Shown here in pieces: positions 16,562 through 24,117 of a stretch of DNA of 64,000 nt. A model generated the notes under the pieces. That model worked only from the letters and a program-made list of their open reading frames with translations, did no database searches and had not been told where the DNA came from. The position numbers were made by a program, and so were the translations under genes. Position 1 is the stretch's first letter; each line of letters begins with the position of its first letter. This stretch comes from Flavobacteriaceae bacterium GF1 (lineage in GTDB: Bacteria; Bacteroidota; Bacteroidia; Flavobacteriales; Flavobacteriaceae). The stretch is from positions 35,249-99,248 of the forward strand of contig WNKP01000017.1 in assembly GCA_009797885.1 (NCBI GenBank), written 5' to 3'.

Positions 16562-17803
16562 TTATTCTTTTATCAAGTATTTCTTACAAAGCTCCAAATT
16601 ATAGCGAGGAGAAAGCATATGAAATGTTGTAGAGCTAAAGCATACAAAGAATAGAACTTCAATATAGAGATCATATATTTTTTTATCCAATTCCGAAGAG
16701 ATAGATATATTTTGTAGCAAATTTAAAAGTTTCGAGAAAGAAGCTCGTGCAATATCAATGGACATATTAATTCCGGCATACAATTGTTCTTCCTTAGACT
16801 TATCTGGATATTCTTGCTTACTGAGAAATATGACTGGATTAGAAACTTCATGTTTTGAATCGCTAAGAATAGAAAATATATCATTTATTAAACAACAATA
16901 TTCTGCTGCAAACCGCACTGAAGATTTTGTCCTCTCCGACTTTAGAAACTCAGTTATCTGTGATTGGTTATTAATACTACGTTCTTGACCAAGAATATGC
17001 ATATGGTTTACAATAACCCATTGAAATCCCGATGAAAGAACTCGAGTATTCATATATTCCTCAAGAATAGGTGAATCATTTGAATGTGTATAATTTTCTA
17101 TTTCATTATGGAAGTATACGATTTGTCGTCGATATTCATCAAATACAATTTTAAGGGTTTCGGATGTAAGTACCTTATATCCTTCTATATAACAAAGATC
17201 AAATAGAATGCAAAATTCATAAAATAATTTCTGGATTTGTTTGTTTTCCGTAATATGGGAAACATCTGGAGGTGTTCTAATTTCATGTACATTTTTATCT
17301 TTAATTCCATCAAAATGATTTAAAACTTGATTCACAATTCCAAGAATTGATTTCCCATTAGCGTACAATTTACGCACATCATCAAATAACATATCAAGGA
17401 GCCATATCGATGCTGTTGCCAACACCAAATATGTGTGTGCTTTTGAAAACACGCTAATACGTTTCTGATTACTGGCATCTTGAGGTTTAATACCATGGGG
17501 ATAAGTATAGAAACAGTATAATAAACCAAGATCGGTAGCTTTTTGGGAAAATTTACCTAAGTTATATTGTTTCAACAAATTATGAACATATTCAGTTCTT
17601 TGTTTTTGGTACTCGCAATTTGATTTTGGGGAAAGCTCTGACTTCTTACCAATATCAATCCATTTTGATAACCAATCGTCACATAAATACATGGCTTTAA
17701 GAACTTCTTTCCATTCGTCATCATCATAGGTTATTTGAGAACCAAACACTTCATGAAAACGCTCAAGTAATACTTGATATCCAAGATTCATATTTGCATC
17801 CAT
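16562..17803 (-). CDS. class I terpene synthase (terpene cyclase)
   Basis: The 413-residue helical protein shows the three marks of bacterial class I terpene cyclases: an aspartate-rich site WLLDMLFDDVRK (Asp137, Asp141, Asp142), the NSE/DTE-type triad NDIFSILSD (Asn307, Ser311, Asp315), and a C-terminal SPRY at about 400. Arg254 (EYMNTRVLSSG) is placed like the pyrophosphate sensor. These bind three Mg ions and ionise a prenyl diphosphate. The Asp motif is DxxxDD rather than DDxxD. The coding sequence is clearly more AT-rich than its neighbours and lies alone on the minus strand next to an IS scrap and an attachment site, so transfer is likely. Substrate chain length is unknown. Confidence 0.75.
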   Translation of the reverse strand: MDANMNLGYQVLLERFHEVFGSQITYDDDEWKEVLKAMYLCDDWLSKWIDIGKKSELSPKSNCEYQKQRTEYVHNLLKQYNLGKFSQKATDLGLLYCFYTYPHGIKPQDASNQKRISVFSKAHTYLVLATASIWLLDMLFDDVRKLYANGKSILGIVNQVLNHFDGIKDKNVHEIRTPPDVSHITENKQIQKLFYEFCILFDLCYIEGYKVLTSETLKIVFDEYRRQIVYFHNEIENYTHSNDSPILEEYMNTRVLSSGFQWVIVNHMHILGQERSINNQSQITEFLKSERTKSSVRFAAEYCCLINDIFSILSDSKHEVSNPVIFLSKQEYPDKSKEEQLYAGINMSIDIARASFSKLLNLLQNISISSELDKKIYDLYIEVLFFVCFSSTTFHMLSPRYNLELCKKYLIKE

Positions 17804-18026
17804 AGTAGTAGAGGTTAAGTATATTTCTGTAAATAATTACTTACATTTTATGTAATTTTAGTTTACAATTAAATTACATGTCTTAGATATTCCAAACCAT
17901 GGACAATTTCCCATTTAACATGAATGATGGCGTTTTTTGGGTAATTTTTAAGAGGCCCTGAGGACTTACCCATTTTGAAGGCTTCCCCATTTTTTGGACA
18001 GTTTAAGAATCAATTATTTTTAAATC

Positions 18027-18209
18027 ATGAAGAAGAGCAGATTTACCGAGACACAAATCGTCGCGATGTTGCAACAGTACGATTCAGGCATGAAAGTGAC
18101 CGACATCCGTCGGGACAAGGGCATCACCACGGCCACTTTCTATAGGGTGGAGAAAATAATGGCGAAAGTACTTTTGCTTTCATTTTCAATAACTTTGGTT
18201 CAACGATAA
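18027..18209 (+). pseudogene. IS3-family transposase OrfA, 5' fragment
   Basis: The first 40 codons (MKKSRFTETQIVAMLQQYDS to ITTATFYR) match the helix-turn-helix start of IS3-type OrfA (KKSRFTexQIvaiLkexexG ... GISxaTFYxWK). After about 18147 the frame runs into unrelated sequence (VEKIMAKVLLLSFS). TTTTTTGGACAG at 17990-18001 resembles an IS3 end. Only the left tip of an element remains, next to the prophage boundary. Confidence 0.75.
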
Positions 18210-18349
18210 TTTGCAAGGACGAAAGTCAAATCATGCCTCAAAGCTCCATACAGTTAGTGCAATTCCAGTGAAACATTGCACACCTGATTGCACACCTTTT
18301 TATTGGTTTTAGATGGTTTTGTTTGGCATCAAAAAAATGGATAAAAACA

Positions 18350-18385
18350 AAAAACACTGATAATCATACGATTAACAGTGTTTTT
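18350..18385 (-). terminator. intrinsic terminator downstream of the tRNA remnant
   Basis: AAAAACACTG (18350-18359) pairs perfectly with CAGTGTTTTT (18376-18385) over a 16-nt loop. On the minus strand this is the terminator of the original tRNA gene, still in place in host DNA. Confidence 0.7.
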
Positions 18386-18408
18386 GTTGTAACCTATTTC
18401 TAGGTTCG

Positions 18409-18454
18409 TCGGGATGACTGGATTCGAACCAGCGACCACACGCACCCCATGCGC
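18409..18454 (-). tRNA. tRNA-Pro(GGG) 3' half, prophage attachment site (attL)
   Basis: On the minus strand the sequence carries an anticodon loop ATGGGGT (anticodon GGG at 18448-18446), a variable region, the T arm CTGGTTCGAATCCAG and the acceptor strand CATCCCG plus A. This matches tRNA-Pro. The 5' half (D arm and acceptor 5' strand) is absent: upstream of about 18454 the sequence is AT-rich and cannot pair with CATCCCG. Such a 3' tRNA fragment is the usual result of phage integration into a tRNA gene. Orientation means the prophage lies to the right and the intact tRNA beyond its far end. Confidence 0.85.
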
Positions 18455-18590
18455 ATTGTTTGTTATTGTATTTATTGACCTTATATGATATTCAAAGCTA
18501 AAATCGCAATATCTTAGCAATATAAATTTCATTTTTAACCCCATTTTCATTAAAATGGAAAGATGAACGGAAGCGACGAAATAGTCTAAA

Positions 18591-18671
18591 ATGACCAAAC
18601 AACAAAAAAGGGACTTTTGGATATTGGTACTGTTAATGTTGGTCTGCGGTTTGTTTCTTTCCTCCGTCTGA
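18591..18671 (+). CDS. possible 26-residue membrane peptide
   Basis: An ATG at 18591 opens 26 codons, MTKQQKRDFW then a hydrophobic helix ILVLLMLVCGLFLSSV, ending TGA. It is the only plus-strand frame between attL and the ubiquitin-like gene. It may be a small toxin-like or lysogeny membrane peptide; evidence is only the helix. Confidence 0.3.
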   Translation: MTKQQKRDFWILVLLMLVCGLFLSSV

Positions 18672-18674
18672 ATT

Positions 18675-19424
18675 TTAGGTAGGCTCCAATTCCTTGGATT
18701 CCAGAAGTTCATTGGGGGGTGGGGGCGGTGCTTCGATCATAAGTACTTTTCCGATTACCGATAGGGTAATAAGATCATTGTTCCGAGCACCAACGGATTT
18801 CAATGTTTGGGACTCGTCATCGATTATAAGGTTGTTCAGGTGGATGTTCCATATGATCATTGGGGATAGGGCGTTTTCTTCCTCCACTAGTTCCAAACTA
18901 CCCTTTAGGTCAAAATGACCTATCAATTTTTGCTTGAGATCGAAAAGGCTCAAACTGTCATCGACCTTGAACTTACAATCTATTTCCCATTCCTTCGATT
19001 TGAACCTCAGTTCAATTCCCTCCTTGGCCGAATTATCTGTTTCCAGTGCATTGACCTTTTCATCAAGTCCCTCAATGGGGAGGAACTTGAATAATTTTTC
19101 TTCTTGGGCCAACGCCTTTTCCATTAGGCTCTCTTTCAGTTTTTCAATACCCTGCGTTTTGTTTTCATCCTCGGCCACTTTTTTTTCCCGCTCCCCATCA
19201 ATCTTTATATACTCCAATAGGAACCCCAGTACTATCAGCAGGATGATGACCAGGGTAATATAGTTCAATAACCGAAATATGAACTTCTCACCGGCATCAC
19301 GGCGCAATTTCTGTATCTGGTTCTTAATGAAGGATCGGAACAGAAGGAGAAATATCAATAGGCCAAATCCTATCAGGACCAAAGGGTTGGAGAGGTACTT
19401 GGCAATTTCGGCGAAGTAGTTCAT
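18675..19424 (-). CDS. membrane-anchored ubiquitin-like domain protein
   Basis: The ATG at 19424 gives 249 residues. Two hydrophobic helices (about 13-29 and 55-70) are followed by a charged helical stalk (about 75-130). Residues about 137-226 look like a beta-grasp: two strands (IELRFKSKEWEID, CKFKVDDSLS), a helix LFDLKQKLIGHF, then LNNLIIDDESQTLKSVGARN and a last strand LITLSVIG. This mirrors ubiquitin's strand-helix-strand order and its 'GKxLxDxxTLxdygIxxxstL' segment. The tail is proline-rich (APPPPP) and lacks a terminal GG, so conjugation is unlikely. It is the first large gene inside attL, a classic cargo position. Family call is by pattern only. Confidence 0.55.
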   Translation of the reverse strand: MNYFAEIAKYLSNPLVLIGFGLLIFLLLFRSFIKNQIQKLRRDAGEKFIFRLLNYITLVIILLIVLGFLLEYIKIDGEREKKVAEDENKTQGIEKLKESLMEKALAQEEKLFKFLPIEGLDEKVNALETDNSAKEGIELRFKSKEWEIDCKFKVDDSLSLFDLKQKLIGHFDLKGSLELVEEENALSPMIIWNIHLNNLIIDDESQTLKSVGARNNDLITLSVIGKVLMIEAPPPPPNELLESKELEPT

Positions 19425-19502
19425 GGTTGGTTTTTTAGTGTTATTAATATTTGCCCTGTAAATTAGGAATATTGCGCCTAACCACAAACTGGATGCCACG
19501 GG

Positions 19503-19763
19503 TCAATTCCCAATCCCAATATCAAAATCAAGGGTGTACTTTTCCAGCCTATCGCCTTGTTTGAAGACCGCCTTTCCTTTGACCTTGTCGTTTTCAAGTT
19601 CCACTTCGACAAAGAAACCGTCAATGGCATAAAGGGAAAATTTAACTACTGGGGTAACATAATGTTCTAGGAACACGCCCCTGTCCCAAAGGATGTCCCA
19701 TTGTTCCTCTTCTGTCAGCGCAAGGTATTCGTAGATGCCCATTTTTACAAAAGCAGATTTCAT
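19503..19763 (-). CDS. small conserved protein, paralogue of 20004
   Basis: The 86-residue protein contains YLALTEEEQWDILWDRGVFL and, later, YAIDGFFVEVELEND. The same frame of residues (xALsExxKWDxxW ... LYxvxGFFVEV) occurs in the gene at 20004. I know this as a widespread small family in Bacteroidota and their mobile DNA, without an assigned function. It lies 3' of the ubiquitin-like gene's promoter on the same strand. Confidence 0.65.
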   Translation of the reverse strand: MKSAFVKMGIYEYLALTEEEQWDILWDRGVFLEHYVTPVVKFSLYAIDGFFVEVELENDKVKGKAVFKQGDRLEKYTLDFDIGIGN

Positions 19764-19774
19764 AAATTTACAAT

Positions 19775-20011
19775 ATGGAAGTGAACATGCAACACCTTTT
19801 TAGCGTTGGTGACACGGTTTATGGGTTCTGTGATGGTTTTTTCGGTAGTTCCGACTATGAAACCAAAAAATGCGTGTACGTTACCCCCATTTATGCCGTT
19901 TTCGAGTATGTCGAAGGTGAATTCGAGGGAGGCGGCGTAATATTGGGATATGAACCAAAGATGGTAAACCTTGTGGACAAATGGAAATTCCCTACCAATT
20001 CCATTATCTAG
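19775..20011 (+). CDS. hypothetical protein, 78 residues
   Basis: A plus-strand frame lying between the two paralogous minus-strand genes. It starts MEVNMQHLFSVGDTVYGFCD (an internal ATG at 19787 also fits) and looks like a small beta-rich domain (VGDTVYGF, CVYVTPIYAVFEYVEG, VILGYEPKMVNLVDKWK). Composition is protein-like, unlike the opposite-strand frame. It ends 8 bp inside the 3' end of gene 20004. No family recognised. Confidence 0.55.
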   Translation: MEVNMQHLFSVGDTVYGFCDGFFGSSDYETKKCVYVTPIYAVFEYVEGEFEGGGVILGYEPKMVNLVDKWKFPTNSII

Positions 20012-20198
20012 GGTCCACCTCAAAAACGTTCATCACATTTTCCGAAAAATCGGGCAGTTCCGGGGATTTGACTTCAACAAAGAAACCGAAGACCCTGTAC
20101 AATCTGGTCTCGCCCCTTTCCTCTAGGAGTTCTGCTTCCTCCCAAAAGGTGTCCCACTTTTGATACTCCGATAATGCAGTAAATTCAGTTAGTTCCAT
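20004..20198 (-). CDS. small conserved protein, paralogue of 19503
   Basis: The 64-residue protein MELTEFTALSEYQKWDTFWE ... RLYRVFGFFVEVKSPE shares the WD-xx-W and GFFVEV pattern with the 86-residue protein at 19503. Its start overlaps the end of the SRAP gene by 10 bp. Function unknown. Confidence 0.65.
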   Translation of the reverse strand: MELTEFTALSEYQKWDTFWEEAELLEERGETRLYRVFGFFVEVKSPELPDFSENVMNVFEVDPR

Positions 20199-20968
20199 TT
20201 TATTGAGATTTCATCGTAATCCACCCTATCAATAATATCCTCCCTGTTGGAGTTTACCTTACGGCTATATAAATCCTTGCTAATGGGATGGGCGGTCAAT
20301 TGCTGCTGCCTAAGGTCGTTATGTATCATATTCTGGACCCCTTGCCTGTCTAGCCCGTTCTTGAGCCATTGCCAAATTTCGTATTGGTCAAAGACTACGG
20401 GCCTCCTGCGGTCATCCTCCTTGTCCTTGTTATGGATATTGAAGAACATGGAGTCTTTTTCCCTGTCCGCTTTTCTGGTCCATATTGAAAATGTGGCCCC
20501 ATTTCCATTGATCTCATAAAGCCCTGCCAGATACAGCGGCTCGCCGTCTCTATGCGTAAAATAGAACGGGACCCTAAAATCCTTGCCCTTGACCTTTACG
20601 TGCGTGTTGTGGGGCTCAAAAAATCCATCGACCGGGATGATGCACCTATGCTGCATTGGGGCAAAATTATATGAGTAGTACCCGAATATCTTTTCCGATT
20701 GACTGTTAAGACTGTAGGCTACGTTCCTATTCTTAAAATACTCCTTATGCCCCTCAATACCAATATTACTTGGCATAATTCCCCATTTGGCAGGAAGTAG
20801 GATGTTGGGGTCATGTTGCGGTACTATCCACATTACTGGATTATCAAATCCATTGGCGTGGTAGTAGGTCAGTTCCAAATGGTACTGGGGATCGAGCAAG
20901 GCGGCCGTTACCTCAAGTCTGTTCTCAAGCTCTTCCTTTTTTCTTATCTGTCTGGTGGAATAGCACAT
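20189..20968 (-). CDS. SRAP-domain protein (YedK/HMCES family)
   Basis: The 259-residue protein begins MCYSTR; after removal of Met, Cys2 is the residue that forms a covalent thiazolidine with abasic sites in single-stranded DNA. Other family residues are present: Asn in AYSLNSQSEK (about 88), Glu118 in CIIPVDGFFEPH, and His179 in FFNIHN. SRAP proteins shield abasic sites from strand breaks and were once called SOS response-associated peptidases. In a phage it may protect replicating DNA or counter base-excising defences; that role is inference. It overlaps the next gene upstream by one base (TAATG). Confidence 0.9.
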   Translation of the reverse strand: MCYSTRQIRKKEELENRLEVTAALLDPQYHLELTYYHANGFDNPVMWIVPQHDPNILLPAKWGIMPSNIGIEGHKEYFKNRNVAYSLNSQSEKIFGYYSYNFAPMQHRCIIPVDGFFEPHNTHVKVKGKDFRVPFYFTHRDGEPLYLAGLYEINGNGATFSIWTRKADREKDSMFFNIHNKDKEDDRRRPVVFDQYEIWQWLKNGLDRQGVQNMIHNDLRQQQLTAHPISKDLYSRKVNSNREDIIDRVDYDEISIKWN

Positions 20969-21177
20969 TAAGATTCAATTATAGTTTCATAAAGGGCTGG
21001 CATTTTCGTTTTCAGTTCGAAAAGCCAGTCCATTGGTCCAATCTCGCCTTTGTCCACTTTTTTTGCAAGCCCCAAAAGGCCCATATCATCGGCCCCCTCG
21101 ATCTTGCTAGAGGAAATGGCTTCAATGGCGCGCTTATAACGTTGTAAGGTTTTTACTTCAAAGGTGTTCAGACCCAA
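20968..21177 (-). CDS. hypothetical protein, 69 residues
   Basis: A small helical protein (MGLNTFEVKTLQRYKRAIEA ... GPMDWLFELKTKMPALYETI) ending TAATG-coupled to the SRAP gene. It heads this three-gene minus-strand group. No family recognised. Confidence 0.55.
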   Translation of the reverse strand: MGLNTFEVKTLQRYKRAIEAISSSKIEGADDMGLLGLAKKVDKGEIGPMDWLFELKTKMPALYETIIES

Positions 21178-21284
21178 TTCTTTGCGTTCAAGGTACTAAA
21201 ATTTTAACATGGGACAAGATATGCAAATATTGGAATATTACCATATATTTGGAATATTTCCCAGTTATTTACAAATAAGCCCAT

Positions 21285-21560
21285 ATGTCCAAGTTGGTTT
21301 TCCGTAACCGAAACACAAAGGCCATCAAAAAGATCTTGATGGAAATAGGCCATAAAGCCTATGCGGAGGCATTGGAGGAACAGGGATTGAATAGACAACC
21401 GCCCATCTCAATGCGCGGGTTTTACATCGAGTACAACGTCAAAACAAAGGAAGAGGATATTTGGTACACTTATCCAAGTGGGGTTTCCTTTAAGATCATT
21501 TCATTGCTTGGCTATTTTACGCCAAAAGAGGGATGGGAAAAGGTCTGGGATCAGGAGTAG
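21285..21560 (+). CDS. hypothetical protein, 91 residues
   Basis: The frame MSKLVFRNRNTKAIKKILME ... WYTYPSGVSFKIISLLGYFT is protein-like, with an N-terminal helix and C-terminal strands. It stands divergently from the SRAP group, about 100 bp away, and upstream of the protease gene. No family recognised. Confidence 0.5.
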   Translation: MSKLVFRNRNTKAIKKILMEIGHKAYAEALEEQGLNRQPPISMRGFYIEYNVKTKEEDIWYTYPSGVSFKIISLLGYFTPKEGWEKVWDQE

Positions 21561-21658
21561 GATACCCGTATCAATTTCAATTCAATGTAAATCTTCGTTT
21601 CCGAATATTTTGCCCAGTATTTCTTATTAATTTAATAGTCAACCTTAAAAACAAGATT

Positions 21659-22579
21659 ATGAGGTCGATATTGGCATCTGTTCTACTAATCATCTATTAC
21701 CATAATGGTATTGGTCAAGAAGATTTTATGACCAGCAAGATGATTTCACAATTCAATATTTTTAAAGTAAAATTGGATAGTATTCAAGTTGGAACTGCCT
21801 TTAGGGTAGATTCACTGGGAAATGTGATGACCAATTTTCATGTTATAGAAAAAGGGTTCCAATTCCGAGGGGATACAATAGAGTTCAACAATAATATATC
21901 ACTTGAATCCACTGGAAATTTAGGGCCCTTCACAAGAAGTCATAAATATAAGATTCATCCAGGAATCATTTCGGACAAAAGAATGTATACACTGGCCAAA
22001 GTGTTGGATTTAATGGTTCTTGTCCCGGATTACCCAAACAAACGGAAAAATGGTTATCACAAATCAGAATACTTTTCATTTTCTGACGGTTTTATATCAA
22101 ACATGGAAGGTTATGAGGCTTGGTGCGCCGGTTATCCTTTTGGGATGAAAAGTGTTGTGTATACCAAAGGGGTGGTGTCTGGGTCTGAAACCGATATATT
22201 GTACCTCGCAAATAATGATGGAGGACATGAAAAGGTAAGAATATATAATGTTATTGCTGACTTCACTGCCAATCAAGGGAATTCGGGAGGTCCGGTATTG
22301 CATTATAAAAAGGATAAAAAGAAACTTGAACTTCTGGGTGTCCTTAAGGCTTCAAAAGGCCCTTTTTACGATTATCTAAGAGTGTTTAACGAGAAGTACT
22401 CTAAAGAATACGAAAAACACATCAAGGAGGGCACATTGAGCACGGAGGAAGGGACAGAAGCTTTGGAAAAGGCCATAATCTTTTCAATTCTACAGTCCCA
22501 CAATTATGGTTTAAACATATTCGTGTCGGTTCAAAACGTAGAATTCTTTTTGGATAGGCTTTATAAAGATTCACATTAA
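21659..22579 (+). CDS. secreted trypsin-like serine protease
   Basis: The ATG at 21659 gives 306 residues with a signal peptide (MRSILASVLLIIYYHNGIGQ). The chymotrypsin-fold triad is visible: GTAFRVDSLGNVMTNFHVIE with His61, LDLMVLVP with Asp117, and NQGNSGGPVLH with Ser209. It would act in the periplasm or outside the cell. A protease of this kind is not a normal virion or lysis part; as plus-strand cargo beside the lysis genes it may be a lysogenic conversion gene. Its end overlaps the end of the convergent gene at 22576 by 4 bp. Confidence 0.8.
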   Translation: MRSILASVLLIIYYHNGIGQEDFMTSKMISQFNIFKVKLDSIQVGTAFRVDSLGNVMTNFHVIEKGFQFRGDTIEFNNNISLESTGNLGPFTRSHKYKIHPGIISDKRMYTLAKVLDLMVLVPDYPNKRKNGYHKSEYFSFSDGFISNMEGYEAWCAGYPFGMKSVVYTKGVVSGSETDILYLANNDGGHEKVRIYNVIADFTANQGNSGGPVLHYKKDKKKLELLGVLKASKGPFYDYLRVFNEKYSKEYEKHIKEGTLSTEEGTEALEKAIIFSILQSHNYGLNIFVSVQNVEFFLDRLYKDSH

Positions 22580-22914
22580 AACAAAACCTTTATGGTTTTA
22601 TGCCTTTCCTCAATAAGTCCCGTTAAAATACATAACCTCCGCTGAACACATAATTGGTCTTCAAGTGAATAAAATCCCAACTCCATTAGTATTATCTGTC
22701 TTTTTTCCACCTGCCATTTGGATTCGACCCAACTTCTTTTGTTGGAATTTGTTTCCATGCCATTTACCTCGTCCAATTTTCGCCAGGCAGAAACCTTGGT
22801 TTCTATTGTGGCAAGTGGCCAAGACAACTCATCTAGGGGCCGTGGTTCCAGCTGACCAAAGACGAATCTTGGTGAAAATGCAATTAATATGATAATTAAG
22901 GTCTTCATTGTCAA
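22576..22914 (-). CDS. exported small protein, spanin candidate
   Basis: The 112-residue protein has a signal peptide (MKTLIIILIAFSPRFVFGQ) and a helical rest rich in Glu/Arg/Lys with three cysteines or so near the end (LEDQLCVQRRLCILTGL). It is the last gene of the lysis run. A Gram-negative phage needs an outer-membrane spanin; this has the right place but a plain signal peptide, no lipobox, so the role is a guess. A second ATG at 22908 fits the signal peptide better. Confidence 0.5.
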   Translation of the reverse strand: MTMKTLIIILIAFSPRFVFGQLEPRPLDELSWPLATIETKVSAWRKLDEVNGMETNSNKRSWVESKWQVEKRQIILMELGFYSLEDQLCVQRRLCILTGLIEERHKTIKVLF

Positions 22915-22916
22915 GG

Positions 22917-23246
22917 CTATTCGCTATTAATTCTTTTTTGCTTACGAAACTCCCTTACACTTGTGGTATCAATGAACACTTGCAATAGACTATCGCAATA
23001 GCTTTGTTCTGTGGTCGGGGCAAAGACAAGGTTTCCCTTGTTCTTTTTAAGCTCCACTTTGTTGTTGGTGGTCACGGCGGTGGTGGGTTTGTTCACGGCA
23101 TCTGAAACAGTTTTGCTGTTCAAGGTCTTTTCAGTGGTCAACCAAGTAATATTATGGCCCGATTTCGCCCCCAGTACAAAACCAATGCCCATAAACACAA
23201 CCGCAATGGACAGAGCTTTCCAAGGTATTCTATTTATAATCCTCAT
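22917..23246 (-). CDS. single-TM protein, inner spanin candidate
   Basis: The 109-residue product has one N-terminal helix (ALSIAVVFMGIGFVLGAKSG, about 11-30) and a periplasmic charged part. It overlaps the endolysin stop by ATGA. Place, size and topology fit an Rz-like inner spanin, but the periplasmic part is only weakly helical. Confidence 0.5.
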   Translation of the reverse strand: MRIINRIPWKALSIAVVFMGIGFVLGAKSGHNITWLTTEKTLNSKTVSDAVNKPTTAVTTNNKVELKKNKGNLVFAPTTEQSYCDSLLQVFIDTTSVREFRKQKRINSE

Positions 23247-23656
23247 CCTTTCCTCATTTCAAAATGTGGGACATCCACAAATCCATTTTTAATATCGTCC
23301 TGGTTAAAATCACCGCCCCATCTATTGTCCGGATGCAAAGTTTCCCAGTAATCCCCCAGGGGCTTTATCTTGTCAAAATCGTAGGTCAATTGCCCATCAA
23401 TAAAAAAATTGAAATCCACGGCCAAACGGTCCTGATGGAGGCTCCTTAAGGTCCTGCTCAACCTTCGTGACTTTACAAGCTTTATGCCCAATAGTCCCCC
23501 TTTTTCGATTTTATAACCAAAGTAATTGAGCAACACTTGGGACCATGTACGGTGGACCTCCCCAAATGTCAATTTGATGTTGCACGAGTCGAAGGCATAA
23601 TGGATAAGGCACGCTACGTTATAGGTGAATATGTGTTGTCGCTCTCTAAGCCTCAT
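23243..23656 (-). CDS. M15-family peptidase endolysin
   Basis: The 137-residue enzyme has the M15 zinc site: SLHQDRLAVDF gives His74 and Asp81, PHFEM gives His131, and YWETLHPDNRWGGDF is the usual late block before the last ligand. Phage M15 enzymes cut peptide bridges in peptidoglycan (L-alanyl-D-glutamate or D,D-peptidase). No signal peptide is present, so a holin is needed for release. It overlaps both neighbours by ATGA. Confidence 0.85.
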   Translation of the reverse strand: MRLRERQHIFTYNVACLIHYAFDSCNIKLTFGEVHRTWSQVLLNYFGYKIEKGGLLGIKLVKSRRLSRTLRSLHQDRLAVDFNFFIDGQLTYDFDKIKPLGDYWETLHPDNRWGGDFNQDDIKNGFVDVPHFEMRKG

Positions 23657-23835
23657 TTCTTCTTTAACTTATCCACCCACCTATTGATATCCTCCCTGAA
23701 ATAGCGGTACACTATCCTACTGACAAAATATGCCGCTATCGCTACAAGGAACTTCAAACCTATTTCAGGCCATGGAATCGGCAATGTACTGGCAATCGTT
23801 ATCAATGCAAACACAAGTTCTCCCCTCCAACTCAT
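23653..23835 (-). CDS. holin-like two-TM protein (60 residues)
   Basis: Two hydrophobic helices (about 7-22 and 26-44) are joined by a proline turn (LPIPWPEIG), with a basic tail (WVDKLKKK). Size, topology and position directly upstream of the endolysin fit a class II holin. It overlaps both neighbours by ATGA. Confidence 0.6.
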   Translation of the reverse strand: MSWRGELVFALITIASTLPIPWPEIGLKFLVAIAAYFVSRIVYRYFREDINRWVDKLKKK

Positions 23836-24116
23836 TGTTTCTTCGTTTTATCGCTATTGGTAAATTTTCCGAGGAAACCAGTGCCTATATTGAACAGTTT
23901 GTCAATCCTGGAAAGCCGTAAGCTCAATCCAATGGCTATGGTCCCGAACAGAAGGAAAAAGTAATAGGCCGTTGGCCATGATGCCTCCTGCCCTTTGGCC
24001 ATCCCCTTGGTTTCGAACCAAAACGGGATGACCCATAGGGCGCAACCTAAAAGCCCAAAAAACGTAGCAAGCAAAACCTGTTGCCACTTCCCTAATTTGT
24101 CCATCCACTTTGTCAT
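23832..24116 (-). CDS. second holin-like two-TM protein (94 residues)
   Basis: Two hydrophobic helices (about 13-33 and 45-64) with basic ends (MTKWMDKLGKWQQ and FTNSDKTKKQ). It begins the coupled lysis run and starts 2 bp after the stop of the spike gene. It may be holin or antiholin to the 60-residue protein. Confidence 0.55.
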   Translation of the reverse strand: MTKWMDKLGKWQQVLLATFFGLLGCALWVIPFWFETKGMAKGQEASWPTAYYFFLLFGTIAIGLSLRLSRIDKLFNIGTGFLGKFTNSDKTKKQ

Positions 24117-24117
24117 A

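Noticed and set aside
18027..18209. Complete IS element
   Set aside because: Only the first 40 codons of OrfA remain; no OrfB and no right end are present.
18329..18712. 127-codon minus frame across attL
   Set aside because: It reads through the terminator and tRNA fragment, so it spans the host-phage junction and cannot be an old gene.
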